Translations under genes and position numbers: made by a program
The notes under the pieces: model-generated
What the model was told of the DNA's origin: nothing
Database searches by the model: none
The model's input: the letters and a program-made list of their open reading frames with translations, nothing else
In this document: positions 8,711 through 17,921 of the stretch, piece after piece
Numbering within the stretch: the first letter of the stretch is position 1
Layout: every line of letters starts with the position of its first letter
Assembly: GCA_002238925.1 (NCBI GenBank)
Contig: MPNH01000005.1
Location: forward strand, 61,578-125,577
DNA length: 64,000 nucleotides
Reading direction: 5' to 3'
DNA from: Spirochaetaceae bacterium bin103
GTDB taxonomy: Bacteria > Spirochaetota > Spirochaetia > SZUA-6 > Bin103

Positions 8711-10044
8711 GCGGTGCTCCGGTAAAGCGCTACAGCGGGCGCCTTACCCTGTACCTCGTCATCACCACCTGCGCCGTGCTGGCGGCGGTGATCATCGGCC
8801 GCCTGGAGCCGCTGGTGGCGGTGGCGCCGTTCGCGGCGGCGATCCTGTCCGCGCTGTTCACCGAGGGTGCGCCCCGCGCCCGCGCCAGCTACGACGTGAC
8901 CCAGGCCTCCGTGCACGAGGACGAGCCGGTGGACGTGCACATCGAGGTGCGGCCGGACGCCGACGTGGGCGTGCTGGAGCTAATCGATCCGCTGCCGTCG
9001 TGGGCCCAGGTGACCAACGGCACCAACCGCATTGTGCGCCCGCTGTACGCCGGCCATGGCGAGCGCTTCCACTACCGGGTGCAGTTCCACCGCCGCGCGC
9101 GCGTCGACCTCGGCGCCCTGCAGCATCGCTGGCACGACGCCTCCGCGCTGGTGCGCTGGGAACAGACCGAGGAACCGCGCCACGTGCTCACGGTGCGGCC
9201 GCGCACCACGCCGATCCGCCACCCGGTACGGCCGGTGCGCACCCAGGTATACATGGGCAACTACCCGGCCCCCACCATCGGCGAGGGACTGGAGATCGCC
9301 GAGTTGCGCCCGCACGTGCCCGGCGACCGGCTGCGCAGCATCAACTGGCGTGCTTCGCTGCGCATGGGCACTCTGCACGTCAACGACTACGCGCCCGAGC
9401 GCAACGCCGACGTGGTGCTGCTGCTCGATACCTACGCCGACGCGGGGCCGCCGGGGGCGCGGCTGCTCGATACCGCGACGCGCATCGCGGCCAGCCTCGC
9501 CGACCACTTTCTGGCGACCCGCAACCGGGTCGGGCTGATCGAGCTGAGCGGCATCCTGAAGTGGGTAATCCCGGCCAGCGGCCACCGGCAGCGCTACCGG
9601 CTGCTGGAGAACCTCACCGACGTCGGCGTGCGGCGCAGCTACGTGGGCCAGGATCTGCGCACCATTCCCAACCGCATCCTGCCAGCGCGGGCGTTCATCA
9701 TCGCCATCTCCGGCCTGATCGACGCACGCTTCGCATTCGCGGCCAGCGACCTGCACGCGCGCGGCTTCAACCTGGTGCTGTTGGCACCCGGCGCGGCCGC
9801 GCCCGCCGAGGAAGCGGAGCGCCGCCACCGGCGCGATGCGCACGGGCGCCTGCTGAGCTCGGCGGCGGCATCGCTGTGGCGGCTGGAGCTGGACGAACGG
9901 CTGCACAGCCTGCAGCACGCCGGCGTGCCGGTGGTCCCGTGCGGCGCGGATACGCCGCCGGAGCTGGTGGCGCGCGGCATCGACAGCCTGCGCCGCGCCA
10001 CCGCCGGCACGGTAGCCGTAGCGGGGCGCGCCGGTGCCGCGTGA
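8707..10044 (+). CDS. DUF58 domain protein
   Basis: A 445-residue protein starting at an ATG that overlaps the upstream stop (ATGA at 8707-8710). Two transmembrane helices lie in the first 60 residues. The DUF58 signature 'RPHVPGDRLRSINWRASLRMG' region (key: PGD, R, INWRAS) sits near residues 203-222, followed by a von Willebrand-like fold with 'ADVVLLLDTYAD'. DUF58 proteins are partners of MoxR ATPases, encoded divergently at 6009-6980. The function of the pair is generally chaperone- or assembly-like and not defined here. Confidence 0.85.
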   Translation: MSGAPVKRYSGRLTLYLVITTCAVLAAVIIGRLEPLVAVAPFAAAILSALFTEGAPRARASYDVTQASVHEDEPVDVHIEVRPDADVGVLELIDPLPSWAQVTNGTNRIVRPLYAGHGERFHYRVQFHRRARVDLGALQHRWHDASALVRWEQTEEPRHVLTVRPRTTPIRHPVRPVRTQVYMGNYPAPTIGEGLEIAELRPHVPGDRLRSINWRASLRMGTLHVNDYAPERNADVVLLLDTYADAGPPGARLLDTATRIAASLADHFLATRNRVGLIELSGILKWVIPASGHRQRYRLLENLTDVGVRRSYVGQDLRTIPNRILPARAFIIAISGLIDARFAFAASDLHARGFNLVLLAPGAAAPAEEAERRHRRDAHGRLLSSAAASLWRLELDERLHSLQHAGVPVVPCGADTPPELVARGIDSLRRATAGTVAVAGRAGAA

Positions 10045-10062
10045 CGACGGGGCGAACCGGCA

Positions 10063-10632
10063 ATGATCCGCTCCCTGGTGCTGGCCCTGCCGCTGCTCAT
10101 AGCGCTGTACGTGCTGAGCATCGACGTCTCCGGCGGCGTCGCGGTGCTGGTGACGGCGGCGGTGGCGGCCTCCCTCGCGGGCGCCGCGCTGCGCCGCTAC
10201 CGCTTGCTGGCCGCCGGCGCGGCCCTGCTGCTGCCGGCCTACTGGGGCGCCGTGCTGGCGGCCGCCCGCGGCCCCGACTTCTGGGGCGCGCTCGGCGTCG
10301 GCATTGCCGTGTTCCTGCTCCTGGAGCTGGGTTACGACTGGGTAGCCCTGTTCGGGCGCGCCGTGCGTTTCGCGGAGTACGCCACGCGCTGGCGCCACCT
10401 GTTGCGCAGTTGCGGCCTCGGTGCCGCCGGCGCCTACCTGGTTGCCCTGCTGGCGGTGAATCTTGCGCCGCGCATGGCGGCCGCCGACAGCACGATGCTG
10501 TTCCTGGCAGCCGCGGCGGCCGCGGCGGCCACGGCCATCATTCTGGTCACCCTGCTACGGCTGTGGCTGCGCCGTCTCGCCGAGCCGCCCGAAGATGACG
10601 GCGCCGGCGAGGAGTCGATCTCCGGTGGCTGA
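10063..10632 (+). CDS. polytopic membrane protein ending the DUF58 operon
   Basis: A 189-residue, very Ala/Leu-rich protein with about five hydrophobic segments (near residues 3-18, 24-40, 46-70, 76-92, 123-142 and 147-168 by eye) and an acidic C-terminal tail. It begins 18 bases after the DUF58 stop, so it belongs to the same transcript. I do not recognise a family. It is most simply a membrane subunit accompanying the DUF58/DUF4129 proteins. Confidence 0.6.
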   Translation: MIRSLVLALPLLIALYVLSIDVSGGVAVLVTAAVAASLAGAALRRYRLLAAGAALLLPAYWGAVLAAARGPDFWGALGVGIAVFLLLELGYDWVALFGRAVRFAEYATRWRHLLRSCGLGAAGAYLVALLAVNLAPRMAAADSTMLFLAAAAAAAATAIILVTLLRLWLRRLAEPPEDDGAGEESISGG

Positions 10633-10688
10633 GACGGCAACGGCAAGCGGCGCAGGTACTTGACCGCCGACCGCGGCCGGCGAGCCGG

Positions 10689-11687
10689 CTAACCGGGCGG
10701 AGACGCCGGGGCGCCGCTGGCGGCGGAGGCGTACACGGCGTCCATCAGTTCGCTGTAGACCACCCCGTTGCGCGGGCTGGACGCCGGTTCGGCGCGCCCG
10801 AGCACCGCGTCGATGAAGCTGACGATGGGCGCCGCCGCGCCGCCGGGCAGGTCGGGTTCGATCTCGCCGTCGGCGCCGTAGACGCGGATCCAGGAGCCGG
10901 TCCAGCCGTCGATCTCGACGCGCCCGTTCTCGAAGATGAATACCAACCCCGCACCGTCGCTGGCGCAGTTGCCGCTGACCGTGATGCTGGCCATCACGCC
11001 GTTGGCGAAGCGCACCACGAACACGCTGTTGATGTCCACCGGGGTACCCTGGTTGTCCATGAACGCGAACACCCGCTCGGGAGATGACTCCACGGTCCAC
11101 ACCACGCTGTTGAGCAGGTGAGAGCCGCTGTCGTAGGCCTGCCCGCCGCCGGACAGCGCCGGATCCTGGCGCCAGGTACCGGTGGTGTTGATGCGCCAGT
11201 TCTGGGACAGAAAGCCATCCACCAGCTCAAGTTTGCCGAGCGTGCCGGCGCGTACCAACTCGCGCAGGTAGCGGAACGACGGCGTGCTCGGCGTGTTGTA
11301 GCCGACCACCAGGATGCGCCCGGAAGCCGCCACCAGCCGCTCCAGCTCGCGAGCCTGGCCGGTGTCGGTCACCATCGGCTTCTCCATGAACACGTGGCAG
11401 CCGGCCGCGATCGCCTGCTTGCCGTGCTCGAAGTGAGCGGTGTGGGGCGTGGAGATCAACACCGCGTCGAGCGCCGCCTCCCGGTACATGGCCGCCGCAT
11501 CGTCGTACGCGGGCGGCGCAGGCGCACCCGCCAACGATTCCTGCAAATTCTCTTCGACCCAGCGCTCGATGAGGCCGGTGTCGACGTCGCACAACGCTGC
11601 CAATTCGGCATCGGGATGTTCCAGGATCCGCTTCGCATGATGACGCGACATGCGCCCGCAGCCGAGAATGCCCACTCGAATAGCCAC
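10689..11687 (-). CDS. Gfo/Idh/MocA-family oxidoreductase
   Basis: A 332-residue NAD(P)-dependent sugar dehydrogenase-like protein. The N-terminus has the Rossmann motif 'VGILGCGRMSRHHAK', and the family's catalytic 'EKP' follows in 'GCHVFMEKPMVTD' near residues 95-107. The C-terminal alpha/beta domain contains 'GQAYDSGSHLLN', which supplies the substrate-binding D/H pair. Such enzymes oxidise or epimerise sugars and inositols. It is divergent from the DUF4432 gene at 11838, and both fit carbohydrate metabolism. The exact substrate is not predictable. Confidence 0.88.
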   Translation of the reverse strand: MAIRVGILGCGRMSRHHAKRILEHPDAELAALCDVDTGLIERWVEENLQESLAGAPAPPAYDDAAAMYREAALDAVLISTPHTAHFEHGKQAIAAGCHVFMEKPMVTDTGQARELERLVAASGRILVVGYNTPSTPSFRYLRELVRAGTLGKLELVDGFLSQNWRINTTGTWRQDPALSGGGQAYDSGSHLLNSVVWTVESSPERVFAFMDNQGTPVDINSVFVVRFANGVMASITVSGNCASDGAGLVFIFENGRVEIDGWTGSWIRVYGADGEIEPDLPGGAAAPIVSFIDAVLGRAEPASSPRNGVVYSELMDAVYASAASGAPASPPG

Positions 11688-11837
11688 TCCATTCCTCCTT
11701 GGCGGCGGTGCTCGGAATCCGCGGCCGCCGCCGGCACCTTACCGAATTGGCGAACCGGAAGTAACCCGCTGCAACCCGGAATCTGCGGCGATTGGCGATT
11801 GAAGACCGCGACGGACTCATCTACAGTCGCCTCGGCT

Positions 11838-13040
11838 ATGAGACAGTGGACCCTGTGTGACCACGCGGCGGGCGTGTGGGTGGAGACGGTCGATCTCGGA
11901 CCGGCGGAGCTCGGCATGCCCGACTGCCGAATCACCAAGCGCCGCCTGCGCGGCGGGCTGAGCGACGGCGTCGATCTGGTGCAGGTGACCTGCGGCGAGC
12001 TGAGCGTCGCGATCCTGCCCACTCGCGGCATGGGCTTGTGGCGCGGCTCCTATCGCGGCCTCGACCTGGGCTGGCAGGCCCCGGTGCACGGCCCGGTGCA
12101 TCCTTCCCACGTGGTTACCGGTGAGCGCGGCGGGCTGGGATGGCTGCGCGGCTTCGACGAGTGGGTGGTGCGCTGCGGCCTGGACAACAACGGAGCGCCT
12201 GGACCGGACACCGTGCTGGACAACAACGGCAATCCGATTACCGTCCAGCTCGACCTGCACGGCCGGATCGCCAACACGCCCGCGCATTACGTGTCGGTGA
12301 CCGCCGACCCGGCACAGGAGGTGCTGCAGGTTACCGGCCACGTCGCCGAGAGCGCGCTGTTCCACCCGCTGCTGGAGTTGCAGACCACCATTTCGGTGAC
12401 CCCGGGCTCGTCGCGCATCACCATCGCCGACACGGTCATCAACCGGCAGGTTGTCCCAGCCGAGCTGGAGCTGCTCTACCACTGCAACTTCGGGCCGCCG
12501 TTCCTGGCCGAGGGCAGCCGCGTCGCCGTGCCTTACCACGCCATGGCGCCGCGCGACAAACGAGCCGCCGAAGGCCTCGGCGGCGATCCGGACACCGCGA
12601 GCGTCCGCGCCACGACTTCTCTGGCGCCCACCGCCGGCTACATCGAACAGTGCTATTTTTTCCGTCCCGCCGCGCTGCCGGAGGACGGCGCTTCCCTGGC
12701 CGCGCTCATCGCACCCGACCTGAGCCGCGCCGCGGTGGTGCGGTTCGACTGCCGGCAGCTGCCGTGCCTGACCCTGTGGAAGAACACCGCCGCCACCGAG
12801 CAGGGCTACGTGATCGGGATCGAACCGGCCACCAACTATCCCAATACGCGCGCGGTGGAACGAGCCGCGGGCCGGGTGGTCAACCTGGAGCCGGGAGCCC
12901 GCCATGGGGCACAGGTCATGCTGGAAGTGGCGCTCGGCGAAGAGCAGGTCGCCGGCGTGGCGGCCGAGATCGGACAGATACACGACACTGCGTCCAAAAC
13001 CACGCACGTACAGCCGCATGCGGACTTCGGACCCACATGA
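11838..13040 (+). CDS. DUF4432 (aldose-1-epimerase-like) protein
   Basis: A 400-residue protein of the DUF4432 type, a galactose-mutarotase-like beta-sandwich family. Motifs include 'LPTRGMGLWRGSYRGLDLGW' near residues 60-80, 'GWLRGFDEWVVRCGLDNNG' near 100-118 and 'LYHCNFGPPFL', plus a C-terminal 'GIEPATNYPNTR'; these match DUF4432 proteins that sit in sugar-utilisation loci. Mutarotase-type binding of a sugar is likely; the reaction is unknown. ATG 11838 is chosen because the long upstream open frame is antisense to the divergent dehydrogenase gene. A short 10-base tandem repeat lies just after its stop (13034-13055). Confidence 0.8.
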   Translation: MRQWTLCDHAAGVWVETVDLGPAELGMPDCRITKRRLRGGLSDGVDLVQVTCGELSVAILPTRGMGLWRGSYRGLDLGWQAPVHGPVHPSHVVTGERGGLGWLRGFDEWVVRCGLDNNGAPGPDTVLDNNGNPITVQLDLHGRIANTPAHYVSVTADPAQEVLQVTGHVAESALFHPLLELQTTISVTPGSSRITIADTVINRQVVPAELELLYHCNFGPPFLAEGSRVAVPYHAMAPRDKRAAEGLGGDPDTASVRATTSLAPTAGYIEQCYFFRPAALPEDGASLAALIAPDLSRAAVVRFDCRQLPCLTLWKNTAATEQGYVIGIEPATNYPNTRAVERAAGRVVNLEPGARHGAQVMLEVALGEEQVAGVAAEIGQIHDTASKTTHVQPHADFGPT

Positions 13041-13150
13041 GCGTGCATGAGCGTGCACGCGCCCGCACCGCCAATCGGCCAGATCGGGATCGGCTCCCGG
13101 TCTTGACGGCCGTGCCCCCGGAACGCCACCCTTAGCCGCAGGATGTCGCG

Positions 13151-14401
13151 ATGGATCAGACCCGCGTCGTAGTAACCGGGCTCGGAGCGGTCAGCTCCCT
13201 GGGCAACACCGCGGTCGACACTTGGCAGTCGGCGCGCGACGGCACCATCGGAATCGGGCCACTCACCAAGTTCGAGGCGGACGGACACGCCGCCAAGGTA
13301 GCGAGCGAGGTACATGACCTGCCGGTGCACGACTACCTCGACCGCCGCGAAGTGCGCCGCATGGACCTGTTCACGGTGTTCGCCACGGTCGGGGCCATAC
13401 AGGCGTTGCGCGACGCCGGACTGGAGGGCGCCGGTGCGTTGAACCCGGAGCGCACCGGCATCATGCTCGGCGTTGGCTTTGGCGGCGTGCAGGCGTTCGA
13501 GAGCGCCTGGAACAAGCTGAACGCGCGCGCCCCGGCCGGCGTGGAACCGCTGTTCATACCCAAGATGATGGCCAACAGCCCGGTCGGGCATCTGGCGATC
13601 AAGTTCGGGATTACCGGACCGGGCCTGGTAATCGCCTCTGCCTGTACCTCGGCTACCGACGCCATCGGGCGGGCGCTGCGCTGCATCCGCGCCGGCTTGT
13701 GCGACGTGATGATTACCGGCGGCGCCGAGGCGTTGCTGTCGCCCATCTGCTTCGCCGGTTTCGGCAACCTGCAAGCGCTCACCACCAGCTTCAACGACAC
13801 GCCGGAGCGGGCCAGCCGTCCGTTCGACAAGGACCGCAGCGGCTTCGTACTCGCCGAGGGCGCCGGCATCCTGGTAATCGAATCCGCCGAGCACGCGGCC
13901 GCCCGCGGTGCGAAGCCGTATGCGGAACTGGCAGGCTACGGCGCCACCTGCGACGCCCACCACCTCACCGCCCCCCACCCCGAGGGCCTCGGCGCCCAGT
14001 CGGCAATGCGGATGGCGCTGAGCACCGGCGGATTGAAGCCGGAAGAGGTAGACTACGTGAACGCCCACGGCACCTCCACCCCGCTGAACGACCCGGTCGA
14101 GACCGCCGCCATCAAAGGCGTGTTCGGCGAGCACGCCTACCGGCTCAAGGTGTCGTCTACCAAGTCGATGGTCGGCCACCTGCTCGGCGGCTCCGGCGGC
14201 GTGGAAGCGGTGGTTACCATCAAGGCGCTGCACGAGCAGTTCTATCCGCCCACCGCCAACCTCGAGGAGCCGGATCCGGCGTGCGACCTGGACTACGTCC
14301 CACAGCGCGGCGTGGCCGCGCCGATGCGCGCCGCCCTGTCCAACAGCTTCGGGTTCGGAGGCCACAACGGGGTCATTGCGCTGAAGCGCGCCGGCGCTTG
14401 A
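13151..14401 (+). CDS. fabF: beta-ketoacyl-ACP synthase II
   Basis: A 416-residue condensing enzyme of fatty-acid elongation. The catalytic triad is complete: Cys165 in 'IASACTSATDA', His306 in 'VNAHGTSTPLND' and His343 with Lys338 in 'STKSMVGHLLGG'. The C-terminal 'NSFGFGGHN' motif is also present. It condenses malonyl-ACP with acyl-ACP in the cytoplasm. It is not in a fab cluster here: neighbours are a DUF4432 gene and a YgjP-like protease, whose start overlaps the FabF stop. It could therefore be an accessory KAS II rather than the housekeeping copy. Confidence 0.93.
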   Translation: MDQTRVVVTGLGAVSSLGNTAVDTWQSARDGTIGIGPLTKFEADGHAAKVASEVHDLPVHDYLDRREVRRMDLFTVFATVGAIQALRDAGLEGAGALNPERTGIMLGVGFGGVQAFESAWNKLNARAPAGVEPLFIPKMMANSPVGHLAIKFGITGPGLVIASACTSATDAIGRALRCIRAGLCDVMITGGAEALLSPICFAGFGNLQALTTSFNDTPERASRPFDKDRSGFVLAEGAGILVIESAEHAAARGAKPYAELAGYGATCDAHHLTAPHPEGLGAQSAMRMALSTGGLKPEEVDYVNAHGTSTPLNDPVETAAIKGVFGEHAYRLKVSSTKSMVGHLLGGSGGVEAVVTIKALHEQFYPPTANLEEPDPACDLDYVPQRGVAAPMRAALSNSFGFGGHNGVIALKRAGA

Positions 14402-15201
14402 GCGATCCGGACGCGTTCGCCATCCCGCGGGTGCCGCTGCAGCCGCCTGCGGAAACCCGGGCCGAGATGCAGGTCGCGGGCCTGACCTTTCCGGTAATCG
14501 TCAGCCACGAGCGGCGCCGCGACGCACGCGCCTCCATCGGCCGCAGGGGGGTGCTGATCCGCCTCCCGGTGGGTGAGTCGGTCGCGTGGTGCGACCGGCA
14601 GGTGGCTTCGCTGCTGCACTGGGCCGCACGTACCATCGGCCGCGACCCGGGCCGGTTCCGCATCCGGCCACCGCGCGTCTACCACCACGATCAGCGGCTC
14701 AGCGTCGCGGAGAGCGAGTTCCGCCTGCACCTGGAGTACGCGGACCGCGCCACCAACGCGGTGCGGCTGGGCGAAGTGGACCGGACGACCGGCTGCCGGA
14801 CGCTGCGCCTGATCCTGGCGAACGGTCTGTCGCAGGCGCAACGCGACCATGCGCTGCCGCGCCTGGTGAGCCGCGGCCTGGCGCTGGCCAAGGAACCGGA
14901 ACTGCGCGGCCACGTGGAGCATCTCAACGACGAGTTCTTCCGCCGCCCGCTTGGCACCGTGCGCTACCGCTACGCGCGCACCCGCTGGGGAAGCTGCTCG
15001 GCGCGCGGCAACATCAGCATCGCCACCCGGCTGCTGCTCGCCCCGCCGGAGGTGTTCGAGTACGTGCTGGTTCACGAACTGGCCCACCTGGTCGAGCTCA
15101 ACCACTCGCCCCGATTCTGGCGCCTGGTGGAGCTCGTGGTACCCGATTTCCGCGACCACCAGGCGTGGCTGCGCCGGCACCAGGAGGATTGCCAGATCTA
15201 G
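14398..15201 (+). CDS. YgjP-like zinc metallopeptidase domain protein
   Basis: This protein belongs to the M48-related YgjP (DUF45, WLM-like) group. The C-terminal third shows 'TRWGSCSARGNISIATRLLLAP' features, typical of the family, followed by the zinc motif HELAH in 'VHELAHLVELNHSPRFW'. The start is likely TTG 14398, overlapping the FabF stop as TTGA; ATG 14467 (244 residues) is an alternative. Such proteins are predicted metal-dependent hydrolases of unknown substrate. Coupling to FabF is probably positional only. Confidence 0.82.
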   Translation: MSDPDAFAIPRVPLQPPAETRAEMQVAGLTFPVIVSHERRRDARASIGRRGVLIRLPVGESVAWCDRQVASLLHWAARTIGRDPGRFRIRPPRVYHHDQRLSVAESEFRLHLEYADRATNAVRLGEVDRTTGCRTLRLILANGLSQAQRDHALPRLVSRGLALAKEPELRGHVEHLNDEFFRRPLGTVRYRYARTRWGSCSARGNISIATRLLLAPPEVFEYVLVHELAHLVELNHSPRFWRLVELVVPDFRDHQAWLRRHQEDCQI

Positions 15202-15278
15202 CGCAAGGCGGCCGCCGGCACCGCCGGCAGGTTCCGCTTGCGCCCGCACCGGCGATAGCGCCATAATCGCCGGCGAAT

Positions 15279-16568
15279 ATGGCTACTGAAGCTGCTCCCC
15301 AGGTGCGTGCCGTTACCCTGGGCCTGGCGCCCAGTTTCGGGTTCGGCGACCGCATCGGGCTCGCCACGCCCGGGCACGTGGCGGCGATGGTGCGCAACGG
15401 CGCCGGCATCGAACCGATCTTCGCCCAGCAATCGATCCGCGAGATGGAGCGCACCAACCGCTCGCCCACCGAGGTGATGCACGACGCCCTGCACGGCATG
15501 GTGGCCAGCGCCTGGTCCGGGGGCACCGGCGCCGACGCCGACCACCTGAAGACCATCGCGGACGTCGACGCCACCCACGCGGCGGGCTACACCTTCTACA
15601 CAATCGATCCGTCCGACTACGTCGACGAACACGCCGACAGCTACGACGAAGCCACCCTGCGCGCCAAGTTTGCCGACATCCGCGACCAGACCGGCTGGGT
15701 GGCGCGCTACCAGGACCGTCAAGTGACCTGCGGCGCCACCACCGTCACCTTCGACGAGCTGGCATGCGTGCGCTGCGCGGTGAAATACGGCCGCGCGATC
15801 GGTCACGCGCTGATGCTTGGCGACTACATTCGCACCGTCAACGAGGCGGCCGGCACCGACTACGAGATCGAACTCAGCGTGGACGAGACCGAGCAACCCA
15901 CCACGCTCGCCGAACACTACATCGTGGCCGAGCTGTGCATCGAAAGCGGCATGAAGCTGGTGTCGCTGGCACCGCGCTACATCGGCGACTTCGAGAAGGG
16001 CGTGGACTACAAGGGGGACGTCGCGGCACTGGAGCACGCGCTCGGCCAGCATGCCGACATCGCCGACGCGCTCGGCCCCTACAAGTTGTCGCTGCACTCC
16101 GGCTCCGACAAGCTGTCGATGTACCCGGCGTTCGCCCGTGCCAGCCGCGGCCGGTTCCACGTCAAGACCGCCGGCACCAGCTACCTGGAGGCGCTGCGCG
16201 TGGTGGCCCGGCACGACCAGGCGCTGTTCCGCCGCATCATCGGCTTCGCGCGCGCACGCTACGACACCGACAAGGCCACCTACCACGTGTCGGCGACGGT
16301 CGCGGGAGTACCACCCGCCGAAGCGGTCGCCGATGCGACCGAACTGGAGCATCTCTACCTGGAACGGTGGGACCGCGTGCCGGAGGGCAACGGTTTCACG
16401 CAGCCGGGCCGGCAGATTCTGCATTGCACCTTTGGATCGACGCTGCGCGACGCCGAGTTGGGCCCGGCCATCGTCGCCGTGCTGCGCGCCCATCCCGATA
16501 CGTACGGCGAGGTACTGGCGGACCACTTTGCGCGCCACCTGGGCGCCCTGCGCGCGGGACTGAGCTGA
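15279..16568 (+). CDS. uxaE: tagaturonate epimerase
   Basis: A 429-residue protein of the UxaE family, which epimerises D-tagaturonate to D-fructuronate and lets galacturonate catabolism use the glucuronate branch. Family-like features include 'FGFGDRIGLATPGH' near residues 20-34, 'GADADHLKT' near 84-92 with conserved Asp/His, 'ELSVDETEQPT' near 194-204 and 'KLSLHSGSDKLSMYP' near 267-281, residues likely to bind a divalent metal. The length fits the family. No other uronate gene adjoins, but an SMP-30 lactonase and sugar dehydrogenases lie within 4 kb. Confidence 0.85.
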   Translation: MATEAAPQVRAVTLGLAPSFGFGDRIGLATPGHVAAMVRNGAGIEPIFAQQSIREMERTNRSPTEVMHDALHGMVASAWSGGTGADADHLKTIADVDATHAAGYTFYTIDPSDYVDEHADSYDEATLRAKFADIRDQTGWVARYQDRQVTCGATTVTFDELACVRCAVKYGRAIGHALMLGDYIRTVNEAAGTDYEIELSVDETEQPTTLAEHYIVAELCIESGMKLVSLAPRYIGDFEKGVDYKGDVAALEHALGQHADIADALGPYKLSLHSGSDKLSMYPAFARASRGRFHVKTAGTSYLEALRVVARHDQALFRRIIGFARARYDTDKATYHVSATVAGVPPAEAVADATELEHLYLERWDRVPEGNGFTQPGRQILHCTFGSTLRDAELGPAIVAVLRAHPDTYGEVLADHFARHLGALRAGLS

Positions 16569-16599
16569 GGGACGGGCGGGCGCAGCGGGGCGCCGCGAC

Positions 16600-17025
16600 A
16601 TGAGTCCCGCGCTGTTGATCACTATCGCCATCCAGCTCGGCTGCCAGGCGTTCAAGGTGGTGTACTACTCGATTCGCAACCGCCGCCTGGAGGTGCCACG
16701 CCTGTTTTCCACCGGCGGCATGCCAAGCGCGCACTCCGCGTTCGTCGCCGCGCTGGTGGTGTCGGTCGGACTCGTGGAGGGCTGGTCGTCCGCCGCCTTC
16801 ACGGTGTCGGTGGTGCTGGCCGCCATCGTGGTGTTCGACGCGGTACGCCTGCGCCGCACGGTGGATCTCCACAGCCGCGTGCTGAACGAGTTGATCGCCC
16901 TCCTGCCCGACCGGCGGCCGGCATTCGACCCGCCGGTGATCGGGCACAGCACCGCCGAGGTGGTGGTCGGTATCGTGGTCGGCGCCGTGCTCGCGGCTTT
17001 CGCCTACCTGCTGTTCGTCGCCTGA
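16600..17025 (+). CDS. DUF212 / divergent PAP2 family membrane protein
   Basis: A 141-residue membrane protein with the DUF212 signature 'LFSTGGMPSAHSA' near residues 40-52 and 'VVFDAVRLRR' near 85-94. The SAHS motif recalls PAP2 phosphatases, hence the name divergent PAP2. Hydrophobic helices are near residues 3-20, 50-70, 72-90 and 120-140. Members are often small bacterial inner-membrane proteins of unknown activity. It follows the uxaE gene at 31 bases and could share its transcript. Confidence 0.85.
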   Translation: MSPALLITIAIQLGCQAFKVVYYSIRNRRLEVPRLFSTGGMPSAHSAFVAALVVSVGLVEGWSSAAFTVSVVLAAIVVFDAVRLRRTVDLHSRVLNELIALLPDRRPAFDPPVIGHSTAEVVVGIVVGAVLAAFAYLLFVA

Positions 17026-17048
17026 GCTGCTACCAAGCTATTTCGCGG

Positions 17049-17921
17049 CTATATCGCGCCGGACAGACCGGTGTCGGACACCCGGTATAGCTCGCCGCCG
17101 GCAAACGTGACGTAGAGTACGCCGCGCCCCGCTTCGGCGAACGTGCAGTTGGTGGGCCGGTCGGCGGGCGACGGATGCGTGGACACCACCCGCCCGGACG
17201 GCTCGAACACGTAAATCATCGGTCCGGGGCCGCGCTCGCGGTGCCCGGCGGTGGCCACGATGAGGCCTTCGGTGGTGCGGGTCATGCCGTCGACCCCGCG
17301 CGCGTCGGCAAAGTCGTGCAGCACGCGGTGCTCGCCGAGAGAGCCGTCGGCGGCGATCGGGTAGGCGCGCAGTTGGCGGCGCTGATCGGGCCGGTGCGGG
17401 CTCTCGGCCACGTACAGCTCGCTCTCGTCCTCGTTCAGCAGCACGCCGTTGGGCCGGTTGGTGTCGAAGGTGACGCGCCGCGGCGGGCCGCCGGGGTCAA
17501 CGCCCGTCGAGACGCCAGGATCGACGCAGTATACCGACTCGTGGTTGAGCTGCATGGGGCGCCCGCCGTAGTTGGGATCGCTGAACCAGATGCGCCCGCC
17601 GGCTGCCTGGGCGAGATCGTTGGGCTCGTTGAACTGCTTGCCCTCGAAGCGGTCGGCGATCACCTCGGTATCGGCCTCGGCGACGTAGCGCACCACGCGG
17701 CGGCCGCCGCCTTCGCACGCCAACAGGCCGCCGCCCGGCGCGCGCAGCATGCCGTTGGCGCGCCCGGTATCCTCGCGCCACACCACCCGCTCGCCGCTGT
17801 CCGGATCGTAGCGCCAGGTGCGGCTGGCGTAGATCTCGGAGTAGAACAGGTAGCGTCCGTCCCAGACCGGCCCCTCGGTAATGAACTCGTGGTGGTGAAC
17901 CAGTTCCCACTGCCAACTCAT
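17049..17921 (-). CDS. SMP-30/gluconolactonase-family lactonase
   Basis: A 290-residue six-bladed beta-propeller protein. Key features are 'EGPVWDG' near residues 16-22 (the metal-binding Glu), 'FNEPNDLAQAAGGRIWFSDPNYGG' in the middle (the N..D and SDP segments) and 'NRPNGVLLNEDESELYVAES' with the conserved Asn and Asp. Relatives hydrolyse sugar lactones such as gluconolactone. Its ATG overlaps the stop of the upstream aldo/keto reductase (ATGA at 17918-17921), so the two are translationally coupled and may act in sequence: oxidation of a sugar, then lactone opening. Confidence 0.88.
   Translation of the reverse strand: MSWQWELVHHHEFITEGPVWDGRYLFYSEIYASRTWRYDPDSGERVVWREDTGRANGMLRAPGGGLLACEGGGRRVVRYVAEADTEVIADRFEGKQFNEPNDLAQAAGGRIWFSDPNYGGRPMQLNHESVYCVDPGVSTGVDPGGPPRRVTFDTNRPNGVLLNEDESELYVAESPHRPDQRRQLRAYPIAADGSLGEHRVLHDFADARGVDGMTRTTEGLIVATAGHRERGPGPMIYVFEPSGRVVSTHPSPADRPTNCTFAEAGRGVLYVTFAGGELYRVSDTGLSGAI

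Noticed and set aside
13034..13055. Ten-base tandem repeat of 'GCATGAGCGT' type after the DUF4432 gene
   Set aside because: Only two copies, no other element nearby.
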